From the NCBI GenBank assembly GCA_964507445.1, contig CAZDQF010000024.1, positions 6,440-70,439 of the forward strand: a stretch of 64,000 bases of DNA, given 5' to 3'. Each line of letters opens with the position of its first letter. Position 1 is the stretch's first letter. The notes beneath the pieces are model-generated. The model made no database searches and was not told the DNA's origin. It saw only the letters and a list, made by a program, of their open reading frames with translations. The translations under genes were made by a program, and so were the position numbers. Positions 16,955 through 24,378 of the stretch are shown here, in pieces. This stretch comes from GCA-2683135 sp964507445. Its GTDB lineage: Bacteria; Planctomycetota; GCA-002687715.

Positions 16955-19051
16955 ATGACGACACGTGAACCCGAAGACCGACCGGCGGAATCGACCGTCC
17001 CGTTGACGCCCCCTGGCGCCCGCGGTTCGACGGGGGCCGGGGATGCGCTGGTGGGGAAGGTGCTGGACGGCCGGTACGACGTGAAGTCGGTCCTGGGTGA
17101 GGGCGGAATGGGGACCGTCTACCTTGCCGAGGACGTGAAATTGGGTCGGCGGGTGGCGTTGAAGGTCATGGGCGATGCGCTCCTGCGAGAGCCCGAGTTC
17201 CGAGCCAGATTCGAACGCGAGGCTGTACTGCAGGCCAATCTGCCTCATCCCCAGGTCATCCAGATCATGGACATGGGGGAGGCTGCGGAAGGCGCCTACC
17301 TGGTGCTGGAGTACTCCAACGGTCGACCGCTTTCGCGCTTGCTGAAGGACGGCGGACCCATGCCCATAGACCGGGCGCTGGGTATCGCCGCGCAGATCCT
17401 GGAGGTGCTTGAGTTCGCCCACGAGCAGAACGTGGTTCACCGTGACCTCAAGCCCGCCAACATCCTGATCGAGGAGCGAGGTGGGAAGCAGGTCGTGAGG
17501 CTGCTGGACTTCGGGATCGCGAAGCTGATCAGCCCCGAAGGGGGCGGCCAGTTGGAGCACACGCTCACGAAACACGGATCGTCTTACGGGACCCTCGGCT
17601 ACATGGCGCCGGAGCAGGCGCGGGGCGACGTCAAAGCGGTGGATCATCGCGTGGATCTGTATGCCGTGGGCATCATGTTGCATGAGATGCTCACCGGGGA
17701 GGTGCCGGCGCCGCCCGAGTCCCGGACCCACCCGGTGCGGTACGCCATGTGGGTGGCGGAGAATCCTATCCCGCCGTTGTCGGAGCGCTTCCCGGACCTG
17801 GAGGCTGTGCATCAGGTCGATCAATTCCTGCTGAAAGCCGTCCGTCGGGACCCGGCGCAGCGATACAAGTCTGCTCGAGCCTTTGCTGAAGCTCTGGATG
17901 AGTTCCGGCACTCCGCTGCGGCGACCACAGTCGAGCGCCTCGTCGCTCCCACGGTGGCTGCGACGGAGGTGGCGGAGCGAGGTGCTCATGCTGGGGCCGC
18001 GGCGTCGCTCTCGCGTCGCGCTACCACGGTCGCCTTGGCCGTTGCGTTGGTTCTGGTGGGGGTCCTGTTCCTCCGCGCGCGTCAGGATGCAGAGGATTCG
18101 CAGGCTCGGATCGCTTCTTTGGAGGTGTCCTTGGCTTCAGGTCCGTCGATGAACGGCGATGAGGCACCTGGAACTCTTCAGGAACGTATCAAGGAACTCG
18201 AGACCGAGATCGCCGTTATCCATCAGCCGACTATCGTGGACCTGTCCAACCGCTTGGAGAAGTCGGAGAGCGAGCGCAGATCATTGCGCGAGGAGCTGGT
18301 GTCGAAGACAGCGGAGATGCAGAAGGATCGCGGTCGGGCCGATGCTGCGGAGGCACTGGCGGCGGCTGACCGCCAAACCTCCGCGACCTTGCGAAAGGAC
18401 CTCAGCGCCCGGACGAGTGAGGTACAGGAGGCTCGATCCGAACGGGATCGCCTGGCGAAAGAGGCGTCGGATGCGCTCGAGGAGATCTCTGGGTACAAGT
18501 CCCGCGAGGAGGCGTCGAAGGCCGCGCAGGCGCGGCTCGTTGAGGATCTGAAGAACGAACGCGAGGACTTGAGCGAGGCCAACCGAGAAGTGGCTCGCTT
18601 GAATCAGGAGTTGAAGGACCTCAGGGAGGATCTCGATAGCGACGATGCGCGCACCGAGCTGCAGCGGTTACGGAAGCGTGAGGGCGCTCTGAACGCCGAA
18701 GTCGAGGCAGCCAACAAGCGGATCCTGGAGTTGGAGCAGCGACTGAAACAGCGTGACAGGCCTGCGACCGTTCGCGTCAACACCCTCAAGATCTACAATC
18801 GGTTCTCTCAGCCGCTCAAACTCGTTCGCATGTCCTGTGTCCTGGATACCGGTGAGACCGCACCAGTGCAATTGCCGAAGGACCCGGAGATCACCTCGGG
18901 ACGCAGCCTGGATATCGATCTGCCGCCATCGGCGGTGCGAGTCAATTTGACCTACTACCGATTCGACTGGGCGAACCGTCGGTTCAAGGTCTCGCCGATT
19001 TCGCGCACCGTGACCTTGTCCGTGCCTCGGACGGAAGCCGAATTGCGCTGA
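16955..19051 (+). CDS. Receptor-like Ser/Thr protein kinase with extracytoplasmic coiled coil
   Basis: A 698-residue Pkn-type kinase. The catalytic domain (about residues 38-310) is complete: glycine loop GEGGMGTVY, Lys70 in VALKVM, HRDLKPANIL, DFG in LLDFGIAKL, and APE in GYMAPEQA. A single membrane helix follows (about 354-371, VALAVALVLVGVLFL). Outside the membrane comes a long charged coiled coil (about 375-600) and a C-terminal beta-rich domain of about 85 residues (TVRVNTLKIYNRFSQPL onward) that I do not recognise and that may bind a ligand or cell-wall component. The start ATG has GAGG close by and TATATT (16941-16946) eight bases upstream. The neighbouring gene is convergent. Confidence 0.92.
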   Translation: MTTREPEDRPAESTVPLTPPGARGSTGAGDALVGKVLDGRYDVKSVLGEGGMGTVYLAEDVKLGRRVALKVMGDALLREPEFRARFEREAVLQANLPHPQVIQIMDMGEAAEGAYLVLEYSNGRPLSRLLKDGGPMPIDRALGIAAQILEVLEFAHEQNVVHRDLKPANILIEERGGKQVVRLLDFGIAKLISPEGGGQLEHTLTKHGSSYGTLGYMAPEQARGDVKAVDHRVDLYAVGIMLHEMLTGEVPAPPESRTHPVRYAMWVAENPIPPLSERFPDLEAVHQVDQFLLKAVRRDPAQRYKSARAFAEALDEFRHSAAATTVERLVAPTVAATEVAERGAHAGAAASLSRRATTVALAVALVLVGVLFLRARQDAEDSQARIASLEVSLASGPSMNGDEAPGTLQERIKELETEIAVIHQPTIVDLSNRLEKSESERRSLREELVSKTAEMQKDRGRADAAEALAAADRQTSATLRKDLSARTSEVQEARSERDRLAKEASDALEEISGYKSREEASKAAQARLVEDLKNEREDLSEANREVARLNQELKDLREDLDSDDARTELQRLRKREGALNAEVEAANKRILELEQRLKQRDRPATVRVNTLKIYNRFSQPLKLVRMSCVLDTGETAPVQLPKDPEITSGRSLDIDLPPSAVRVNLTYYRFDWANRRFKVSPISRTVTLSVPRTEAELR

Positions 19052-19076
19052 GAGCGGGACCAACGGGAGGGCGTCT

Positions 19077-20450
19077 CTACTTGCCCTCCTCGTCGGGTTC
19101 GTCCACCGCCTTCTTCCCGTTCCATCGGGTGCCGTTGTAGCGCCACCAGCCGAACCAGCGTCGTATGGCGGTGAGGCGTTCTTCAGAGGTGGCTGAGGCC
19201 ATGTTCTGCATGGCGAACTTGGCCTTGCCCGGAGCGTAGCCGAAGGCCTGGCCGGTGATCTCGCGGAGCATCTGGCAGCACTTGTGGCCCACCATGATGT
19301 CCGTGTCGTTGTCCCCGTGCTCGCGGTCGAGGAGCTCATTCAGAAGGAAGGGGACCGCGCGCTTGCCGTGGTCCTTGAGCTTGTCCTGGGCCTTGAAGTA
19401 GTCCGGCCCGGAGGTGCCTTCGTCGATGAGGGCGCGGATGAGGCCCTGGATGGCTGTGCGGTCAGCCTCAGAGGTGCCGCCCACGACTTGTTGCCTGGTC
19501 GGGTCGGCCTCCACCGGGCCCTTCTTGGTCCCCTTGCGAGCCACGGTCTCGCGTCGCTTCTGGGTCTCGATCCCGAGGCTTCGGAAACGCTTGGTGTCGC
19601 CGGTCGCTGCGATGGTCTCCTGCAGCCACTTGAGGGCCACGGACTGGACCCCCCACGCCTCTGCTCTCACGGCGTCCTCGGGGGTCATGCCGGTTCGGAG
19701 GTTCAGGCCGATGCGGAGGGAGAGGAGCGGGCGCCCGTCGCCGTCGCGGCAGCGGATGCGGAAGTCTGCGCCCTTGGTGTCGACGTGGTCGTATTCCCAG
19801 ACCCACGATTCGCTGCTGGCGAGTTGGGGCACCATGTGCTGTCGCAGCACCTCTACCAGGTAGGGACTCTGCATCTCCTGGATGACCACGGCGCGCAGCT
19901 CGGCCTGGCGCGCTTCGTCGCTGTTGGCGTACTTCTGCAGCGGGTCCCGCGTGCGCAGGTCCGTTTGCTTGAAGTACTGGTCGAAGAGGAACGCGCTCTT
20001 CATGGCGTCCTCATCGCCGTCCGCCATGGCTGCGACGAAAGCCCGGAGAAGGGCCTGGGGGTGAGGGCGGACCCGGCTCATGTCCACTGCCGGCTCCCGC
20101 GGGGCGGGGCGCGCATTGCGCATGGACGTGTAGGCCGCCCGTTGTCGCGCCCGGTCCTCCACTGAGCGACGGGGAGAGGGGCTGGGGCGGTCGTCCGACT
20201 TGCTGGCGAGGGCGATGATCCCGCCGATGACAAGCATGGCCACGCCGGTCGCCACGATGAGTCGCACCGCGGTTCGCTTCTCGTTCTTGGCGTGTACCTG
20301 ACGTCCTCGCCGTTCGGCGTTGGTGCTTCCGACTTCGAATGAAGCGGAGCAGTTCTTGCACTTCACGCGGCCCTGGAAGTCGGCCCGGAGCTTGTAGGAC
20401 TTGTTACACCGAGGACACTGAACGCCTCGGTGGGTTTGGGGGTCACTCAT
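19077..20450 (-). CDS. Zinc-ribbon, single-pass membrane protein with HEAT-like tail
   Basis: A 457-residue protein. The N-terminus is an MJ0042-type zinc ribbon (CPRCNKSYKLRADFQGRVKC, CKNC), which is followed by a single membrane helix (about residues 64-83) and a large domain of unknown type (about 125-310). The final 120 residues are helical, HEAT-like (AQDKLKDHGKRAVPFLLNELL) and end in LREITGQAFGY...RRWFGWWRYNG, the W-x2-WW tail shared with three other proteins in this window. It has a clear promoter of its own (20514-20543). It is convergent with the kinase gene, with 25 bases between the stops. Function unknown; a scaffolding or envelope-sensing role is a guess. Confidence 0.75.
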   Translation of the reverse strand: MSDPQTHRGVQCPRCNKSYKLRADFQGRVKCKNCSASFEVGSTNAERRGRQVHAKNEKRTAVRLIVATGVAMLVIGGIIALASKSDDRPSPSPRRSVEDRARQRAAYTSMRNARPAPREPAVDMSRVRPHPQALLRAFVAAMADGDEDAMKSAFLFDQYFKQTDLRTRDPLQKYANSDEARQAELRAVVIQEMQSPYLVEVLRQHMVPQLASSESWVWEYDHVDTKGADFRIRCRDGDGRPLLSLRIGLNLRTGMTPEDAVRAEAWGVQSVALKWLQETIAATGDTKRFRSLGIETQKRRETVARKGTKKGPVEADPTRQQVVGGTSEADRTAIQGLIRALIDEGTSGPDYFKAQDKLKDHGKRAVPFLLNELLDREHGDNDTDIMVGHKCCQMLREITGQAFGYAPGKAKFAMQNMASATSEERLTAIRRWFGWWRYNGTRWNGKKAVDEPDEEGK

Positions 20451-20834
20451 GGTTTGAAGTCCTTCCGAGGCGGGTCCTGCTGACCTTGCCCTTCAGGAAA
20501 GTGGGCGGGCCGCATTATAGGCGGTGTGGATGGGACCCTTCAATCCGGCCGGTATTCCCGCAAATCTCCTAAGTCACTTCTCGATAGCGTGTTGAGCAGA
20601 TCGACTCGGGCTGTCCCTCGGAGGCGACACGGGCTGCGAAGAGATGTCCCCAAAAAAGGACACCGGTGGGCGGTTACGGCGCTTGTTTCCAGACCGCGCG
20701 GTGCTCGCAAACCCCTAGGTTACACTGTCTAAGGTCCGGGTCGAGTGCGAGCGCTGGGGGTTCGGTACGTCCGGTGCTCTTACAGGGATGGCAACGGGTC
20801 CTGTGGACCGGTCTTTCACCATCGGGAGTATGAG
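20451..20834. other. 384-base divergent intergenic region
   Basis: It separates the zinc-ribbon/HEAT gene (minus) from the Pro/Arg-rich protein gene (plus). The minus promoter lies at 20514-20543. A TACACT hexamer at 20721-20726 is the best -10 candidate for the plus gene and would leave a leader of about 100 bases; no good -35 is seen. No gene is recognised in it. Confidence 0.45.
20514..20543 (-). promoter_or_regulatory. Sigma70-type promoter for the zinc-ribbon/HEAT gene
   Basis: On the minus strand TTGAAG (20538-20543), an 18-base spacer and a perfect TATAAT (20514-20519). The leader to the ATG at 20450 is about 57 bases. Confidence 0.7.
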
Positions 20835-23018
20835 ATGAACGCTAGAGCCCTGTTGTTGGCCGTCCTGATTGGCGCTGCGTGTGTTCCGGAGGTCGCGGCG
20901 CAGCGTCCCCCGCGGGGGAGCGGCGACACCGGGGGGGCTCGCCCGCCCGTCTCCCGCCCCCGGCCTTCCATCTCCCGTCCGCGGCCGTCCCGGCCCTCGA
21001 CGCCGCGTCCGTCCATTTCACGGCCNNNNNNNNNNNNNNNNNNNNNNNNNNNNNNNNNNNNNNNNNNNNNNNNNNNNNNNNNNNNNNNNNNNNNNNNNNN
21101 NNNNNNNNNNNNNNNNNNNNNNNNNCCGTCCATTTCACGGCCGTCCCGGCCCTCGACGCCGCGTCCGTCCATTTCACGGCCGTCCCGTCCGTCGACGCCG
21201 CGTCCGTCCATTTCACGGCCCTCCACCTCCCAGCCTTCCCGATCCCAGCCGACCCGGCGTCCCACCCCGCGCGCCCGGCCGAGTTACACCGACCGGGTCC
21301 CGAGCCGTGGAACCGGCGCTACCAGGTCGAGGCCGGACACGCGCTCCACCCCGCGTCCGACGCCCCGTTACAACCCCAGGTCGACGCCGCGCCCGACTCC
21401 GCGTAGCACGCCCCGTCCTGGTCGCCCTACCTGGGGTAACTCGGACGCGGGAGTGAAGCCGACACCTCGGGCGACCCCGCGATCCACTCCCCGTTCGACG
21501 CCGCGTAGCACGCCGCGTCCCAACCGTCCCACCTGGGGCAGCTCCGACGCGGGAGTGAGGCCGACACCTCGGGCGACCCCGCGTTCCACTCCCCGTTCGA
21601 CGCCGCGTAGCACGCCGCGCCCCAGCCGTCCCACCTGGGGCAGCTCCGACGCGGGAGTGAGGCCGACCCCTCGGGCGACTCCGCGGTCCACGCCGCGCCC
21701 CAAGATCACGCGCAAGTTTCCCTCGAAGAAGAACAGCGTGGCGGGTGCCCCCAGGCCCCGTCCTCGGCCCGAAGCCGACGTGCGGCCCCTCGACACCGTG
21801 CGGCCTGACGCGCCCAAGACCCGCCCTCGCCCGAAGGCCGTGACGCCGGTCCGGCCGAAGACGAGTACGCCGAGGCCGAGCAGACCTGACACCGCCACGA
21901 CTCCCAGGCCCAAGGGGTCGGTCAAGTCCGACATCAACGCGCGACCCAAGTCCGCCGATGAGGGTCGAGGGGGCTTCGCCCTCGGCGTCTACGCGGGTTC
22001 GGATCATGGGACCTCGGTGTCGTTGTTCGCGAGCAACATCAACACGCCTGCGTCGCCCTACGGCGCGACGCCTTACTACTATGGCTACGGCAGCAACCCG
22101 TATTGGGCCTGTGGCTACAACCCGTGGTACGGCACACCCGCTTACTACAACACCTGGTACAGCCCCTACAACTACTGCGGCTATCCCTGGTATGTGGCCC
22201 GTTACGGCGGCATCTTCCGCTTCGCGTGGTACCAGAAGCGGTGGTCCTTCGGCTTCGGTTTCGCGTACTCGCCGAGCTACGCCTACGGCAGTTACTACGG
22301 CGGCTGGACGGGCTGCTGGGACTACCCCTTCTACCGGGTCTATGACTACTACCCGTACTGCTACTACAACGCCGTGACCTACTACCCGGCGTACAGCACG
22401 GTCTATCACTCAGACGCCGTGGTGGGTTACGCGGACGCCGCCGACCCGTACGTGGAGTTTGTGGATTCGGTCCCGGAGGTGGCTCTGGACGCGCCGGTCC
22501 CTGAGGCGTTCCAGGCGCCCCTGGTGACGGATTTTCCCGAAGGGCTGGCGTACGCCGAGCTGCTGGCTCGAGGCGCGGCCTGGATGCGTGAAGGTGAGCA
22601 CATGATGGCGGCGGAGGCCTACCGCCGCGCCTGGGTCAGCAGCCCGGGTGGTTACCTCTCGCCGCTGGAGCTCTCCGTGGCGCTGTTCGCCGCCGGGGGA
22701 AAGTACGACCTGTCCGGGTTCGCTCTGCACGAGAGCCTGGACCGGGACGCTGGCTCCATCTCGCGGGACCCTGATCTGACGGATGACTTCACGGCCGCCC
22801 GGGACCTGATCGCTGCTACCGACGCCCTCAAGCGTCATGTGGTGAAGGACCCTGCCGATGGAGAGGCCCGGTTCGTCCTCGGAGCCGTCCTGCTCTGGTC
22901 CGGTGATCCTTTCGCCGCCCGCAACGAGTTCAACGAGTTGAAGGCGGGAGAGTGGAGCAGCACCCACCTGCCGGCCCTTCTGGCCGAGGCTGAAGCGCGG
23001 ATTCTCGGCGACCGCTGA
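20835..23018 (+). CDS. Secreted Pro/Arg-rich, Tyr-rich repetitive protein with C-terminal TPR-like domain (interrupted by assembly gap)
   Basis: About 727 residues as drawn, with 100 unknown bases inside, so the true length is open. Order: signal peptide (about 1-23, ending VAAQ); a low-complexity, strongly basic stretch of P/R/S/T (about 24-375) containing a 13-residue repeat (PSISRPSRPSTPR) and a 34-residue repeat (RPTWGxSDAGV...TPRST); a Tyr/Gly/Pro-rich region (about 415-545) with many YY, GY and WY pairs; and a 150-residue helical C-terminus with TPR-like helices (LAYAELLARGAAWMREGEHM; DPADGEARFVLGAVLLWSGD). No enzyme motif is seen. A matrix, spore-coat-like or outer-surface structural role would fit. 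The start at 20835 is chosen because the signal peptide begins there. Confidence 0.7.
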   Translation: MNARALLLAVLIGAACVPEVAAQRPPRGSGDTGGARPPVSRPRPSISRPRPSRPSTPRPSISRXXXXXXXXXXXXXXXXXXXXXXXXXXXXXXXXXXPSISRPSRPSTPRPSISRPSRPSTPRPSISRPSTSQPSRSQPTRRPTPRARPSYTDRVPSRGTGATRSRPDTRSTPRPTPRYNPRSTPRPTPRSTPRPGRPTWGNSDAGVKPTPRATPRSTPRSTPRSTPRPNRPTWGSSDAGVRPTPRATPRSTPRSTPRSTPRPSRPTWGSSDAGVRPTPRATPRSTPRPKITRKFPSKKNSVAGAPRPRPRPEADVRPLDTVRPDAPKTRPRPKAVTPVRPKTSTPRPSRPDTATTPRPKGSVKSDINARPKSADEGRGGFALGVYAGSDHGTSVSLFASNINTPASPYGATPYYYGYGSNPYWACGYNPWYGTPAYYNTWYSPYNYCGYPWYVARYGGIFRFAWYQKRWSFGFGFAYSPSYAYGSYYGGWTGCWDYPFYRVYDYYPYCYYNAVTYYPAYSTVYHSDAVVGYADAADPYVEFVDSVPEVALDAPVPEAFQAPLVTDFPEGLAYAELLARGAAWMREGEHMMAAEAYRRAWVSSPGGYLSPLELSVALFAAGGKYDLSGFALHESLDRDAGSISRDPDLTDDFTAARDLIAATDALKRHVVKDPADGEARFVLGAVLLWSGDPFAARNEFNELKAGEWSSTHLPALLAEAEARILGDR
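20985..21220 (+). repeat. 39-bp tandem repeat array (13-codon unit), broken by the gap
   Basis: Two full units are visible after the gap (21126-21164 and 21165-21203) and partial units on both sides. The unit is a multiple of three and encodes PSISRPSRPSTPR. Collapse of this array is the likely cause of the gap. Confidence 0.85.
21026..21125. other. Assembly gap of 100 N
   Basis: Exactly 100 N inside a tandem repeat, which is the usual placeholder for a gap of unknown size. The reading frame happens to be preserved across it. Confidence 0.98.
21423..21707 (+). repeat. 102-bp tandem repeat, two full units and one partial
   Basis: Units start at 21423, 21525 and 21627, each with RPTWG followed by SDAGV and TPRST runs. 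The units are nearly identical at the DNA level. Confidence 0.85.
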
Positions 23019-23023
23019 TCACC

Positions 23024-23048
23024 CACGGGGGGCCCAGGGCCCCCCGTG
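23024..23048 (+). terminator. GC-rich hairpin after the repetitive-protein gene
   Basis: A perfect 11-bp stem CACGGGGGGCC / GGCCCCCCGTG with a three-base loop, starting six bases after the stop. There is no T-tract, so its role as a terminator is uncertain. Confidence 0.45.
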
Positions 23049-23091
23049 AGCGTCTTCCCTGCGCGACTCCGTCAACCCGCACAACCGTTGA

Positions 23092-23097
23092 TACAGT
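23092..23097 (+). promoter_or_regulatory. Leaderless-type -10 box TACAGT
   Basis: TACAGT ends six bases before the ATG at 23104, with GCGGGC between and no Shine-Dalgarno sequence. Confidence 0.45.
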
Positions 23098-23103
23098 GCG
23101 GGC

Positions 23104-24369
23104 ATGCACCCCGCCCTCTCGGTCGTTCTCGGCCTCGTCGCCGTCCTGATCCTGGTGCGATTCCGGGCTCCCATGGGGCCGGCGTTCCTCCTCGGTTCGT
23201 TGGTCATGGCGTTCAGCGCCGGAATGGGCCCGGGGGAGGTCTCCGGCTCGCTGAGCCAGGTGTTCATGGCGGGGCCCACCTGGATGTTCGTTGCGCAGGT
23301 GACGCTGGTGTTCGTGCTGAGCGTCGTGATGCAGCTGGCCGGCAGTCTGGATGTCGTTGTGTCGGCGGCGGGGACCCTGATCAGGAACCGGCGTCTACGG
23401 CTGGCCAGCCTCCCGGCTTTGGTGGGGCTGCTTCCCATGCCCGGTGGTGCGGTGGTGTCCGCCCCATTGGTCGAACGTACGCGCTGTGACGTGGACCTGG
23501 GGCAGCGGGACAAGAACCTGGTGAATTACTGGTACCGGCATGTGTGGGAGGTCTGCTGGCCGCTCTACCCGCCATTGCTGTTAGCGGCCACCTTCCTGCC
23601 CGGGGAGGACATGACAACTCTGTGCCTCGGGCAGGCGCCGCTCATGGTCATGCTGGTGGCGGCGGGGTGGTGGTTCATCCTGCGTCCGATTCCCGGTGGC
23701 AGGGACACGACGTCCGTTGCGGGGCCGGTGACGGGTCGCCTGTCCGTTGCTCTGGCGCCGCTCGTTGTGGTGATCGTCTGCATGCCGGTCCTCGGCCAGG
23801 TGCTCGCGGTCGTGGTCGGCCCGGATGTGTCCGGTCCGCTGGGGCTCGTCGGTGCGCTCGTGGTCGGATTACTGGTCGCCCTCGGATTCTCGCGGCCCGG
23901 ACTGATCGTGCCTGCGCTCAAGGAGCGCAAGGTCTGGTCCCTGCTGTTGCTCGCGGTGGGAGTCAAGGTCTTCGGCGGAGTGGTGGCGGATACCGGGGCG
24001 GCCCGAGCCACGGCGGAGCTGGTCCGGGCCCAGGGGCTGCCGCCGTTGGTCGCCATCGCGTTCCTGCCGTTCTTCATCGGGTTCGTATCCGGTGCGACCA
24101 TCGCTGTGGTGACGGTCTCGTTCCCCGTGATCGTCGCGTTGGTGGGTGGGGGAGTCGAGCCCGAGCCGATGCTGCCCTATCTCGTGCTGGGCTACGCTAC
24201 GGGCTTCGTGGGCTACATGCTCTCGCCGGTCCACCTGTGCCTGGTGCTCTCATCCCGCTTCTTCGGGGAGACCGTGGGGGGGGCCTACGGTCGGCTCTGG
24301 GCGCCCCTGGGGGTGTTCCTGGTGGGTGCCGCGGGCCTGTTCTCGATCCTCAACGCCTGGCTCTCGTAA
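23104..24369 (+). CDS. DUF401-family integral membrane protein (putative permease)
   Basis: A 421-residue polytopic membrane protein with about ten to eleven helices, of the DUF401/TIGR00529 type, related in shape to gluconate/citrate-type permeases. The conserved first signature LLPMPGGAVVSAPLVE and a WRHVWE-like segment (YWYRHVWEVCWPLYP), with a late GYMLSPVHLCL motif, are characteristic. Its substrate is unknown for the family. The start at 23104 gives the first helix directly. The stop codon TAA is part of a hexamer that may promote uvrB. Confidence 0.85.
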   Translation: MHPALSVVLGLVAVLILVRFRAPMGPAFLLGSLVMAFSAGMGPGEVSGSLSQVFMAGPTWMFVAQVTLVFVLSVVMQLAGSLDVVVSAAGTLIRNRRLRLASLPALVGLLPMPGGAVVSAPLVERTRCDVDLGQRDKNLVNYWYRHVWEVCWPLYPPLLLAATFLPGEDMTTLCLGQAPLMVMLVAAGWWFILRPIPGGRDTTSVAGPVTGRLSVALAPLVVVIVCMPVLGQVLAVVVGPDVSGPLGLVGALVVGLLVALGFSRPGLIVPALKERKVWSLLLLAVGVKVFGGVVADTGAARATAELVRAQGLPPLVAIAFLPFFIGFVSGATIAVVTVSFPVIVALVGGGVEPEPMLPYLVLGYATGFVGYMLSPVHLCLVLSSRFFGETVGGAYGRLWAPLGVFLVGAAGLFSILNAWLS

Positions 24370-24372
24370 GAT
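24367..24372 (+). promoter_or_regulatory. Leaderless-type -10 box TAAGAT before uvrB
   Basis: TAAGAT ends six bases before the uvrB GTG at 24379. Its first three bases are the stop codon of the upstream gene. Confidence 0.4.
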
Positions 24373-24378
24373 CGCTCC

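Noticed and set aside
20985..21707. Regularly spaced repeats that might be taken for a CRISPR array
   Set aside because: The repeats are in-frame coding units (39 and 102 bp) of a Pro/Arg-rich protein with no unique spacers, and no cas gene is present.
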